Source: Streptococcus oralis
Lineage (GTDB): Bacteria; Bacillota; Bacilli; Lactobacillales; Streptococcaceae
Reading direction: 5' to 3'
Assembly: GCF_023611505.1 (NCBI RefSeq)
Contig: NZ_CP097843.1
Location: 806,001-870,000 of the forward strand
Length of the DNA: 64,000 bases
Shown here: one piece after another, positions 1-8,060 of the stretch
Layout: each line of letters begins with the position of its first letter
Position numbering within the stretch: position 1 is the stretch's first letter
The notes under the pieces: generated by a model
Told to the model about the DNA's origin: nothing
Databases searched by the model: none
Seen by the model: the letters and a program-made list of their open reading frames with translations, nothing else
Made by a program: the position numbers and the translations under genes

Positions 1-641
1 AAAGTGGTGCTGGTAAGACTACAATTCATCGTATTAAACAGAAAGAATTTCAAGGAAATATTGTTATCTTAGATGGTGATAGTTTTCGTTCTCAGCATCC
101 ACACTATTCAGGACTGCAGCAAGAATATGGCAAAGATAGTGTAGAATACACCAAAGATTTTGCAGGGAAAATGGTAGAGTCTTTAGTAACAGAATTGAGT
201 CATTTGGGATACAATCTTTTGATAGAGGGAACTTTACGAACGATTGATGTTCCAAAGAAAACAGCACAACTCTTGAAAAGTAGGGGATATGAAGTACAAT
301 TAGCCTTGATTGCGACAAAGCCTAAGCTGTCCTATCTGAGCACCCTTATCCGATATGAAGAACTATACGCTATCAATCCAAATCAAGCACGTGCAACTCC
401 AAAAGAACATCATGATTTCATTGTAAATCATCTAGTTGATAATACACGGCAATTGGAAGAACTAGCTATCTTTGAAAGAATTCAAATTTACCAACGAGAT
501 AGAAGTTGTGTATATGATTCAAAAGAAAATACAACTTCAGCAGCAACCGTTCTTCATGATTTACTATTTGGAGAATGGAATCAAGTGGAGAAAGAGATGC
601 TTAAATCTGGAGAAGAAAGATTGAAAGATTTAACTAATTGA
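1..641 (+). CDS. pezT: Zeta toxin PezT (UDP-GlcNAc kinase), 5' end outside window
   Basis: About 213 C-terminal residues are visible; the start lies upstream of base 1. The frame opens in the Walker A loop (SGAGKTT). It continues with the DGDSFRSQHPHY segment, which carries the acidic catalytic residue of zeta toxins, and the conserved EYTKDFAGKMVES helix. Family members phosphorylate UDP-N-acetylglucosamine and block peptidoglycan synthesis; the partner antitoxin PezA would be encoded just upstream, outside the window. The sequence is very close to the pneumococcal PezT I remember, and no frameshift or stop interrupts the visible part. It is followed by a terminator and then by an SOS cassette, a pairing typical of Tn5252-type ICE cargo. 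Confidence 0.93.
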   Translation, partial: SGAGKTTIHRIKQKEFQGNIVILDGDSFRSQHPHYSGLQQEYGKDSVEYTKDFAGKMVESLVTELSHLGYNLLIEGTLRTIDVPKKTAQLLKSRGYEVQLALIATKPKLSYLSTLIRYEELYAINPNQARATPKEHHDFIVNHLVDNTRQLEELAIFERIQIYQRDRSCVYDSKENTTSAATVLHDLLFGEWNQVEKEMLKSGEERLKDLTN

Positions 642-682
642 AATGGTTTGTAGAGTTAGATTTTTAAAATAAAGTCTATTGG

Positions 683-712
683 ATCGTTAATTAAAAAATA
701 ACGATTCTTTTT
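683..712 (+). terminator. Terminator after pezT
   Basis: A 7-bp stem ATCGTTA/TAACGAT (683-689, 699-705) is followed by a T-rich run. It lies 40 nt after the pezT stop codon. The 190 nt between it and the next gene hold the promoter and operator listed separately. Confidence 0.7.
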
Positions 713-841
713 TATATTCTCTATTTTCTTCTTCATATTTTTTCAAAAGTTTTAGCATTCTTCAGTGATGATTTCCTAACAATAAAAGTACGAATTTAGC
801 GCAGTTTATGATTATTTTAAATCTTGAGGGTTATTAAACTC

Positions 842-895
842 TTGATTTTTTCAACAAGCTATGGTATCCTTTTGTTAGTTAATAAACTTACAAAA
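842..895 (+). promoter_or_regulatory. Promoter and palindromic operator of the S24 repressor operon
   Basis: A -35 TTGATT (842-847) and a -10 TATCCT (865-870) are separated by 17 nt. A 26-bp palindrome at 870-895 begins at the last base of the -10 box and runs over the expected transcription start up to the ribosome binding site. Its outer arms are TTTTGT and ACAAAA, and 11 of 13 base pairs match. The position is ideal for autorepression by the repressor encoded immediately downstream. Confidence 0.7.
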
Positions 896-904
896 GGAGA
901 ATAA

Positions 905-1588
905 ATGTTTTCACCTACTAAATTAAAAAGAAAAAGAGAAAGTCAAGGATTATCTCAATCTCAACTTGCATCCAGTTTGGGAATTAGTAGAGCCTCATAC
1001 TTTAATTGGGAATCAGGTAAAACAAAGCCTAATCAAAACAATTTAAGCAAATTGAGTGAGATTTTGAATGTAGATCTTCGATATTTTGAATCAGAGTATG
1101 AAATAGTTGAAATCTATCTCAAACTAACGGAAAGGAATCAAGAAGCAACACTTCATTATGCTACAGAATTGTTGAACAAACAGAATGCAAAGGTTGTAGA
1201 CATTCCTCAGCGTTTTGCCTATAAGATCTACGAAAAATTATCAGCTGGTATAGGAACAGCTTATTTTGATGATGGTAATTACGATACAGTTTACTTCGAT
1301 CATCAATTTGATTATGATTTTGCATCGTGGGTGTTTGGTAATTCAATGGAACCGACATATGAAAATGGTTCGGTAGCCCTTATTAAGCAAACGGGATTTG
1401 ATTATGACGGGGCTATCTATGCGATAGATTGGGATGGTCAAACCTATATTAAGAAAGTGTATCGTGAAGAAAATGGGCTTCGATTAGTTTCACTCAATCG
1501 GAACTATTCAGATAAGTTTGCGCCTTATGATGAGAATCCTCGTATCATAGGGAAAATCGTTGGAAACTTTATGCCTTTAGAGGATTGA
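905..1588 (+). CDS. XRE/S24-peptidase SOS-type repressor (HdiR/LexA-like)
   Basis: The 227-residue protein has an N-terminal XRE helix-turn-helix (residues about 5-60, QSQLASSLGISRASYFNWESG). It also has a C-terminal S24/LexA-like autoprotease domain with the catalytic serine in FGNSMEPTY and the lysine in YIKKVY. An Ala-Gly bond in the linker (KLSAGIGTA) is the likely self-cleavage site. By family knowledge such proteins are cleaved on RecA activation and derepress lesion-bypass genes. It leads a four-gene unit with a Y-family polymerase. Start ATG 905 has AAAGGAGA upstream. A palindromic operator covers its own promoter, so autoregulation is inferred. Confidence 0.88.
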   Translation: MFSPTKLKRKRESQGLSQSQLASSLGISRASYFNWESGKTKPNQNNLSKLSEILNVDLRYFESEYEIVEIYLKLTERNQEATLHYATELLNKQNAKVVDIPQRFAYKIYEKLSAGIGTAYFDDGNYDTVYFDHQFDYDFASWVFGNSMEPTYENGSVALIKQTGFDYDGAIYAIDWDGQTYIKKVYREENGLRLVSLNRNYSDKFAPYDENPRIIGKIVGNFMPLED

Positions 1589-1590
1589 GT

Positions 1591-3006
1591 ATGACTTGGT
1601 TTGATTATAGTCTCGAACCAAAGAGTGACGTTGCATTTATTGATATGAAATCTTTTTACGCAAGTGTAGAGTGTGTCGATAGAGGCTTACATCCACTTAA
1701 GACTTCGCTTTGTGTTATGAGTCGTGCAGATAATTCTGCCGGGTTAATCCTTGCTTCCTCTCCTATGTTTAAAAAGGTCTTTGGAAAATCAAACGTTGGA
1801 CGTTCCTATGATTTACCATTTGATGTAAAAACTAGGAAGTTCTCTTACTATAACGCTAAGAAGCAAGGTTTACCGACAACGATTGATTATGTGCGTTTTA
1901 TTGAGGAATGGGCAAAATCAACTGTGATTGTTCCTCCGAGAATGGATACTTATATAGCAGTCAATATGGAAATTCAAAAAATCTTTCAAGATTTTGCGGC
2001 ACCAGACGATATTTATCCTTATTCAATTGATGAAGGATTTATTGATTTAACAAGTTCATTAAATTATTTTGTGCCAGATAAAAGTATTAGTCGGAAAGAT
2101 AAATTAGATATTATCTCGGCTGCTATTCAAAAAAAGATTTGGAGAAAAACAGGAATCTATTCAACGGTAGGTATGTCTAACGCCAATCCCTTATTAGCTA
2201 AGTTGGCACTTGATAATGAAGCTAAAAAGACTCCGACAATGAGAGCTAATTGGTCCTATGAGGATATAGAAAAGAAAGTATGGGCTATTCCTAAAATGAC
2301 AGATTTCTGGGGAATTGGAAATAGAATGGAGAAGAGATTACATAATCTAAGTATCTTTTCGATTAAAGAATTGGCACAGGCTAATCCTGACTTGATTAAA
2401 AAAGAGCTTGGGATTATGGGACTAGAGTTGTGGTTTCACGCTAATGGTATTGATGAAAGTAATGTTCATAAACCTTATAAGCCGAAGTCAAAAGGGATAG
2501 GGAACTCTCAAGTTTTACCTAGAGATTATGTCAAACAAAGAGATATTGAAATTATACTTCGTGAAATGGCAGAACAAGTTGCAGTTAGATTGAGAAGAGC
2601 TGGTAAAAAAGCGACTGTGGTTTCTATACACTTAGGATATTCTAAAGTAGAACAGAAACGATCTATTCATACTCAAATGAAGATTGAACCGACCAATCAA
2701 ACAGCATTACTGACAAATTACGTTTTAAAGTTATTTAACACTAAATATACTTCAGGAGCTATTAGGAATGTTGCGGTTAACTATTCTGGTTTAGTAGATG
2801 AATCCTTTGGATTGATTTCATTATTTGATGATATTGAGAAAATAGAAAAAGAAGAAAGGCTCCAGTCCGCAATCGATGCTATTCGAACAGAATTTGGTTT
2901 TACTTCACTATTGAAAGGAAATGCTCTGGATCAGGCTTCTAGAACAATTGCAAGAAGTAAACTCATTGGTGGTCATTCAGCTGGAGGATTAGATGGGCTA
3001 AAATGA
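1591..3006 (+). CDS. Y-family DNA polymerase (UmuC-like)
   Basis: This 471-residue translesion polymerase has the palm-domain acidic motif DMKSFYASVE near the N terminus and the second catalytic motif YSIDEGFIDL at about residue 150. Helix-hairpin-helix and little-finger regions follow. Upstream in-frame TTG 1585 is possible, but AGAGGA at 1579-1584 is spaced best for ATG 1591. It sits 2 nt after the repressor stop and overlaps the next start by ATGA coupling. The relatives I know of this type are carried on Gram-positive ICEs and plasmids and give SOS-induced mutagenic bypass and UV tolerance. Confidence 0.92.
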   Translation: MTWFDYSLEPKSDVAFIDMKSFYASVECVDRGLHPLKTSLCVMSRADNSAGLILASSPMFKKVFGKSNVGRSYDLPFDVKTRKFSYYNAKKQGLPTTIDYVRFIEEWAKSTVIVPPRMDTYIAVNMEIQKIFQDFAAPDDIYPYSIDEGFIDLTSSLNYFVPDKSISRKDKLDIISAAIQKKIWRKTGIYSTVGMSNANPLLAKLALDNEAKKTPTMRANWSYEDIEKKVWAIPKMTDFWGIGNRMEKRLHNLSIFSIKELAQANPDLIKKELGIMGLELWFHANGIDESNVHKPYKPKSKGIGNSQVLPRDYVKQRDIEIILREMAEQVAVRLRRAGKKATVVSIHLGYSKVEQKRSIHTQMKIEPTNQTALLTNYVLKLFNTKYTSGAIRNVAVNYSGLVDESFGLISLFDDIEKIEKEERLQSAIDAIRTEFGFTSLLKGNALDQASRTIARSKLIGGHSAGGLDGLK

Positions 3007-3368
3007 TGAATCGTTCTTATTTGCCGTTTTTATCTGCAAGAGAGTATCAAGATCGTGGGATGGCTAAGTGGATGGGATTCTTTTTGTCAGAACATTCAAG
3101 TTCTCTTTGGGAAGAAAAAAATAAAGAAGATGTCTCAATTACTTTATCAATGGAAGTGAAAGTTTTACTTGTTCGTCAACTTTATACGAATACATTCCCT
3201 GCAACGTTTATTTTTAAGCACTCAAATAGAAGAAAAGTAGTATCGGGTATTGTTAAAGAAATTGGGAAAGAGTTTATATCTATAAAATCAGACATTGGAT
3301 TTCTTCGATTAGAATGGTTAGATATACTTGATATCCAGATAGAAGGTGAGGAATTACATGAATCGTAA
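3003..3368 (+). CDS. YolD-like protein
   Basis: The 121-residue protein has the YolD-family signature near the N terminus, an arginine-glycine followed by KW and an EH pair (DRGMAKWMGFFLSEH). YolD-like proteins are habitually encoded beside UmuC-type polymerases, but their biochemical role is unsettled. Its start overlaps the polymerase stop (ATGA at 3003), so translation is probably coupled; no well-spaced independent ribosome binding site is visible. The alternative ATG at 3006 differs by one residue. Confidence 0.8.
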   Translation: MMNRSYLPFLSAREYQDRGMAKWMGFFLSEHSSSLWEEKNKEDVSITLSMEVKVLLVRQLYTNTFPATFIFKHSNRRKVVSGIVKEIGKEFISIKSDIGFLRLEWLDILDIQIEGEELHES

Positions 3369-3648
3369 AGAATTATATGACGATAAATTGCAGCTAGATT
3401 ATTTTTCTGATTCTTATTTACGATTTGAGTCAGATTTTTACAAGTATTCTGCTTTAGATATACCATTAACATTTATTACCGATGATATTTTACGCACAAT
3501 GGCTATGTCTCAAAAACATTATTTTAAACTTGACAAAAGTAAATCTTTAGACGGTCGGGACCATTACTTTGTTTTTTCTATCAAGATGAATAAAGATAGT
3601 AGTGGGATTAGGCAGTATGAATATCAGAGACATTGCTTTAGTTTATGA
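3358..3648 (+). CDS. Small protein of the SOS cassette, unknown function
   Basis: The 96-residue protein matches no family I can name with certainty. It is charged, has no signal peptide or membrane segment, and shares the operon by an 11-nt overlap with the YolD-like gene. ATG 3358 is preferred over GTG 3346 because a GGTGAGG tract lies 7 nt before it. Genes of this size recur at the end of streptococcal umuC cassettes, so a role in regulating or assisting the polymerase is an inference only. Confidence 0.65.
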   Translation: MNRKELYDDKLQLDYFSDSYLRFESDFYKYSALDIPLTFITDDILRTMAMSQKHYFKLDKSKSLDGRDHYFVFSIKMNKDSSGIRQYEYQRHCFSL

Positions 3649-3965
3649 AAATTATTGAACAATTGAAAACAAAAATCAATAGATAAAATTAAAGATTAAT
3701 AAAATAATTTTAATTGTGAAACAAGAAATATAGTAGTTGAATAAATAAATTAAAAAACATCACGACTGTTTTAATACTATAATTAAAAACTATCTCATTC
3801 TAATATTGATAACATCCAAAAAAATAATAGGAGGCGATGAATTAACTATTTCGTTTGACATGATTATAAAGGAAAAATTAGGACTCTAAGTAATTCTATA
3901 ACAATACTGGAGGCTGAGTAAAACTCAATTTGAGGAGAAAATGAAGTAAATCTTTCCACAAGAAT

Positions 3966-4008
3966 GCATATTATTAAGGTTTTAGATACCTGATAATATG
4001 CGTTTTTT
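3966..4008 (+). terminator. Strong stem-loop with T-run
   Basis: GCATATTAT (3966-3974) pairs with ATAATATGC (3993-4001). Inner pairs extend the stem and a run of seven T follows. It may terminate the SOS-cassette transcript more than 300 nt upstream or act as a leader attenuator. Confidence 0.7.
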
Positions 4009-4044
4009 TATTTTAAAGACTTTTTACCAAGCGTTCTTTTTTAC

Positions 4045-4096
4045 GTGACTATTAGTCCGTCTCGCTCCGCTAGGTGTGAGACGGACTAATAGTCAC
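4045..4096. repeat. 19-bp perfect inverted repeat
   Basis: The arms 4045-4063 and 4078-4096 (GTGACTATTAGTCCGTCTC and its exact complement) flank a 14-nt spacer. There is no T-run, so it is not a standard terminator. A further hairpin lies 13 nt beyond. Possible roles are a mobile-element end, a recombination or origin site, or a stable RNA stem; none can be assigned. Confidence 0.75.
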
Positions 4097-4344
4097 ATAG
4101 TGAAAGCCAGCGTCTTTAGACGCTAGCTAGTAATCTGAACTTATAGCCCTAGCACAGATCACCCGTTTGACGGATGGTCATGATTTTAAATTATAATTAA
4201 AAGATTACGACTTTTATTAAATAGAATTTAGTGATATTTTAGAAGATTTTTTCGAAACAATGAAACTATTATCTCAAACTAGAAATATTGGAAGAAGTTA
4301 AAAAATTTTTTTGTATATATTGATTAGATATAAAAATTTAAATA

Positions 4345-4439
4345 TGATTGCGTTTTCAAAAATGTTGTATTTTATTGTGTTATTTCTTGACAATTCAAAT
4401 TAGAAAATATATGATAAAGATAATGACAGCGGTGTCATT
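4345..4439 (+). promoter_or_regulatory. pfbA promoter with LacI-type operator and possible cre
   Basis: The promoter is consensus-like: TTGACA (4387-4392), a 17-nt spacer and TATGAT (4410-4415). The operator AATGACAGCGGTGTCATT (4422-4439) covers the expected transcription start. It is an 18-bp palindrome centred on CG with one mismatched pair, and sister copies lie at 10676 and 17667. Upstream, TGATTGCGTTTTCA (4345-4358) matches 12 of 14 positions of the CcpA cre consensus, which suggests carbon control as well. Confidence 0.78.
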
Positions 4440-4499
4440 TTCTCTATTTTAAGAAAAGTAATAATAAATTGTAAATTAATAAAAATATTGGAGGTCCTT

Positions 4500-6605
4500 A
4501 TGAAACACATTTTTCATAATGAAGTATTTAGCATTCGTAAATTGAAAGTTGGAACATGCTCAGTTTTATTGGCTATTTCAATTTTGGGAAGCCAAAGTAT
4601 TTTAGCTGATGAAGTTGGTACTACTACATCACAGATTGATACAAAAGAGATTTCTAATGTAACTACCAATGATTTAGGTTACTCTCAAAATATTTCTAAT
4701 AATGATTCTATTGGAAGTATCGATACTAATTCATCTACTAATAATTTAGATAGTTTGTCAGGTGTTAATCGTGATAACTCTAATAATACTATTCATTCTG
4801 ATTCACAAGATAATAAAACTGTTGAATCTATAGAAAAATCTAATAATGAAAGTAAGAATAGTAAAGAAGATATTGTAAATGATAGCACTATAAAAAAAGA
4901 TTTTGAAAAAATTGCTTTAAATGTAAAAGATTATGGTGCAGTAGGCGATGGGGTTAATGATGACCGACAAGCAATTCAGGATACAATAGATGCAGCTGCT
5001 AAAGGATTAGGTGGAGGGAAAGTATATTTTCCTGAGGGGACTTATTTAGTTAAAGAGATTGTCTTTTTGAGAAGTCATACACACCTAGAAGTACATGAAA
5101 AAGCTACTATATTAAATGGTATCAATATCAAAAATCATCCTTCTATTGTATTCATGACAGGTTTATTCACTGACGATGGAGATCAAGTTGAGTGGGAACC
5201 AACTGAAGATATCAGTTACTCTGGTGGAACAATTGATATGAACGGAGCTTTGAATGAAGAGAGGACAAAAGCTAAGAATCTCCCTTTGATTAATTCTTCA
5301 GGAGCCTTTGCTATAGGAAATTCAAAAAACGTAACAATAAGTAATGTTACCTTTAAAGATAGCTATCAGGGGCATGCCATTCAAATTGCAGGTTCAAAAA
5401 ATGTACTAGTAGATAACTCTCGTTTTTTGGGACAAGCTCTTCCTAAGACTATGAAGGATGGTCAGATCATCAGTAAGGAGTCTATTCAAATAGAGCCATT
5501 AACCAGAAAAGGCTTTCCATATGCATTAAATGATAATGGTCAAAAATCTGAAAATGTAACGATTCAAAATTCTTATTTTGGTAAAAGTGAAAAATCAGGT
5601 GAATTAGTAACTGCAATTGGGACACATTATCAAACTGCAACAACTGAAAATCCTTCAAATATTAAAATTCTAAATAATCATTTTGATAATATGATGTATG
5701 CGGGTGTTCGCTTTACAGGATTTACTGATATTTTAATAAAAGGAAATAGGTTTGATAAGAAAACTAAAGAGGAAAGTGAACACTATCGTGAAAATGGTGC
5801 TGCTTTAGTTAATGCTTATAGTTATAAAAATGTTAAAGACGTATTAGATCTGAATAAACATGTGACTATTACTGAAAATGTATTTAATATTGCTGATGCT
5901 AAAACAAAAGCAATACGTGTTGCAAAAGATAGTGCAGACTATCTTGGAAAAGTGTCTGATATTACTGTAACAAAGAATATCATTCATAATAATTCGAAAA
6001 ATACTGAACAGCCAAACATTGAAATGTTAAGAGTCAGCGACAATTTGGTAGTGTCTGATAATATCATTTCAGGCGGTAAAGACGGAATCGTAATTGAAGA
6101 ATCTGCTGGAAGTATCACTGTCTTAAATAATCAACTTTTCAATTTAACAGGAAATCACGTTTCTTTACTTAAAACGGATTTTAATGGGACCAATTCAGAC
6201 ACAAATAATAGTGTCGGTGATTTTAATATTATAACTGAGAATGAAAGTTATAAAATCTTTTCCCAAAATTCAGACAACCACTCAGATAACCACTCAGATA
6301 ATCATGTGGAGAAATTAAAACCTGTAGTTGAAAACAAAAATAATTTAGCTAATAATTACTCAGCAAATAGTGTAGATGATAAAATTGAAAAATCAAATCA
6401 TGATTCAGATAATGTAGTAACAGTAGAAATTTCACAAAAACAAGATGATGTAACCAATATTAGTGAAGTAGTGAAGGTAAAAGATAATCAACATGCATTA
6501 CCAAAAACTGGATTAAATAAAATGGCTGAGATGGTTATAACTGTAATTGGAATTTGCCTTCTATTTGGACAATGGAGTTTAAAACGTCGTTATGAAGATA
6601 GATAG
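4500..6605 (+). CDS. pfbA: PfbA-like cell-wall-anchored beta-helix surface protein
   Basis: The 701-residue exported protein has a YSIRK-type signal (FSIRKLKVGTCSVLLA) and a Ser/Asn-rich linker to about residue 135. A right-handed beta-helix of the pectate-lyase-3 type starts at about residue 141 (LNVKDYGAVGDGVNDD). A low-complexity stalk with a short DNHS repeat at about residue 590, an LPKTG sorting signal (667-671), a hydrophobic segment and an Arg-rich tail follow. The pneumococcal homologue I recall, PfbA, binds plasmin(ogen) and fibronectin; its fold resembles polysaccharide lyases, so glycan cleavage is possible but not shown. ATG 4500 has GGAGGT at 4490; the upstream TTG is rejected. 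It heads the galT/galE transcription unit. Confidence 0.83.
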   Translation: MKHIFHNEVFSIRKLKVGTCSVLLAISILGSQSILADEVGTTTSQIDTKEISNVTTNDLGYSQNISNNDSIGSIDTNSSTNNLDSLSGVNRDNSNNTIHSDSQDNKTVESIEKSNNESKNSKEDIVNDSTIKKDFEKIALNVKDYGAVGDGVNDDRQAIQDTIDAAAKGLGGGKVYFPEGTYLVKEIVFLRSHTHLEVHEKATILNGINIKNHPSIVFMTGLFTDDGDQVEWEPTEDISYSGGTIDMNGALNEERTKAKNLPLINSSGAFAIGNSKNVTISNVTFKDSYQGHAIQIAGSKNVLVDNSRFLGQALPKTMKDGQIISKESIQIEPLTRKGFPYALNDNGQKSENVTIQNSYFGKSEKSGELVTAIGTHYQTATTENPSNIKILNNHFDNMMYAGVRFTGFTDILIKGNRFDKKTKEESEHYRENGAALVNAYSYKNVKDVLDLNKHVTITENVFNIADAKTKAIRVAKDSADYLGKVSDITVTKNIIHNNSKNTEQPNIEMLRVSDNLVVSDNIISGGKDGIVIEESAGSITVLNNQLFNLTGNHVSLLKTDFNGTNSDTNNSVGDFNIITENESYKIFSQNSDNHSDNHSDNHVEKLKPVVENKNNLANNYSANSVDDKIEKSNHDSDNVVTVEISQKQDDVTNISEVVKVKDNQHALPKTGLNKMAEMVITVIGICLLFGQWSLKRRYEDR

Positions 6606-7323
6606 AATTTGCTCAATACAAGGTAGCGCTAAAGAGAACGAAGATAGCGTAGATTACAAAAACCAATATTTCTGGATTATAGATGGAGCAACAGATTTAT
6701 TTAATGCAAAAGACTCTATAGGTTATTCAGTTTCAGAAGTATCTCACCTTATTTCTGAATGTCTCAAAAAGTATTGTGACGATTCGTTATCATTGAAGAA
6801 AATTTTCGAGCTTGCTTTAGATGACGTTAGAACAAGAATAGAGATAGATAAGTGTGAATTTGATGATTATTACCAGTTACCAACGTTTGCCTTTATTTTT
6901 GCAAAATTGTCTGATATAAAACTAGAATACATAATGATTGGCGATTGTGTTATGATAGTCAACAATCAAGTTATTACAGACCATAGAGTAGATTGTCTTT
7001 TTGAGCAAGGAAAATTTTCAATCAAAACTAATCATGAAGTTGATAAAAAGACAATATTACAAAATATTAGGAAGCTAGCTAATAAACCAGAAGGATATTG
7101 GATAGGTTCACTAGACAAAAGTAGTATAAATCATGTTATAAATGGTAGCTTGGAAGTAACTAGTAATCATATTGTTTTAATGACTGATGGTTTTTACGAT
7201 TTTTATACTCAAAATTCAGGATACAATTTTGGAGAGTTAATTGAAATGAGAAAAGAATCTACAAATATTGATCCAATTTATGGTAAAAAAGATGATGCAA
7301 GTATTTTGATAATTGATGTTTAA
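6592..7323 (+). CDS. PP2C-type Ser/Thr phosphatase
   Basis: The 243-residue cytoplasmic protein has the PPM metal-binding signatures in order: KENEDS near the N terminus, WIIDGATD (about residue 28), IGDC, LMTDGFYD (about residue 200) and a C-terminal DDAS. These aspartates bind the two metals in PP2C enzymes. It is not the housekeeping StP phosphatase, which would sit beside the StkP kinase; no kinase is encoded here. The start overlaps the pfbA stop by 14 nt, so translation is probably coupled. The substrate is unknown; the galactose and PhoU neighbours suggest metabolic or phosphate signalling. Confidence 0.8.
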   Translation: MKIDRICSIQGSAKENEDSVDYKNQYFWIIDGATDLFNAKDSIGYSVSEVSHLISECLKKYCDDSLSLKKIFELALDDVRTRIEIDKCEFDDYYQLPTFAFIFAKLSDIKLEYIMIGDCVMIVNNQVITDHRVDCLFEQGKFSIKTNHEVDKKTILQNIRKLANKPEGYWIGSLDKSSINHVINGSLEVTSNHIVLMTDGFYDFYTQNSGYNFGELIEMRKESTNIDPIYGKKDDASILIIDV

Positions 7324-7343
7324 AATAATTTCATCATATAATG

Positions 7344-7382
7344 CACTATAAAGACAGTTATCTATACGAGTTCTTTATAGTG
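7344..7382 (+). other. Intercistronic hairpin between PP2C and PhoU genes
   Basis: An 11-bp perfect stem, CACTATAAAGA (7344-7354) with TCTTTATAGTG (7372-7382), fills most of the 82-nt gap. There is no T-run, so it is more likely an mRNA-stability or processing element than a terminator. Confidence 0.6.
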
Positions 7383-7405
7383 TAATTGATTATTGAGGTT
7401 AGATA

Positions 7406-8044
7406 ATGTTAAGAAAGCATTTTGACAATGAAATTATTGAGTTGTCTAATAATCTAGAAGATGTATGGGCTTCTATAATAAAAAAGTATGAAATGATATT
7501 TGATGACTTAACCGAAGTTCAAAAACAAAGTATTATAGATAATGATCTATTAATTAATGAAGCTGTTGTTACAATAGATATGAAAGGTATTGAACTCATC
7601 TGTTTACAACATCCTGTTTCTGTTGATTTGAGAAAAATTATAACTATAGTAAAATTATCCACAGATATTGAACGCATTGGTGATCGAGTCGTTGAAATAG
7701 TTAAGAATTTAAAAAATATTCATACAATGCATGAATGGGGACCATTATTTTATGAAATGCTGAAAATACATTTTGAACTAGGCGAGTACTTAAAGAAAGC
7801 TTTATTATGGTTTAAGAAGAGAAATTATGAGTTTGACGTATATGACTATAATAAAAAATATCATTTAATATCTAATTTATGTCAAAAACTAGGAGATAAA
7901 GCAGTAGAGAATTTTCTTATTGAACCCAAAAATGTTGATGAAGCTATTGTATTTTTAGAAGTTGTTAATATTCTTGATAAGATATCCCATACAACACAAT
8001 CTATTTATAAATGGTTAGATTATCAGGAAAGAGGAGTATTATAG
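7406..8044 (+). CDS. PhoU-like phosphate signalling protein
   Basis: The 212-residue helical protein has two PhoU-type three-helix repeats. The conserved metal-binding-type motif of the first (SVDLRKIITIVKLSTDIERIGDRVVEI) is clear, and a weaker second copy runs near residues 155-205. Housekeeping PhoU proteins sit after pstSCAB and dampen phosphate uptake and PhoR signalling. Here it is instead in an adhesin/galactose operon, with no pst genes in the window. A role in sensing phosphate freed by this operon's metabolism is an inference. Confidence 0.82.
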   Translation: MLRKHFDNEIIELSNNLEDVWASIIKKYEMIFDDLTEVQKQSIIDNDLLINEAVVTIDMKGIELICLQHPVSVDLRKIITIVKLSTDIERIGDRVVEIVKNLKNIHTMHEWGPLFYEMLKIHFELGEYLKKALLWFKKRNYEFDVYDYNKKYHLISNLCQKLGDKAVENFLIEPKNVDEAIVFLEVVNILDKISHTTQSIYKWLDYQERGVL

Positions 8045-8060
8045 ATAAAGAGGAGTAAAT

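Larger units (their letters stand above)
3649..4386. other. Gene-poor AT-rich spacer with hairpins
   Basis: This is the junction between the ICE-like cargo and the pfbA locus. It has no open frame of believable coding quality. It contains a purine-rich Shine-Dalgarno-like stretch before a two-codon frame (ATG AAG TAA at 3941-3949), a terminator-like hairpin (3966-4008) and a long perfect inverted repeat (4045-4096). A smaller hairpin follows at 4109-4124 (AGCGTC/GACGCT), and a possible cre site lies at 4345-4358. Confidence 0.6.

Noticed and set aside
64-318. Minus-strand frame across pezT
   Set aside because: It lies antisense to the clear toxin gene and has no homologous features.
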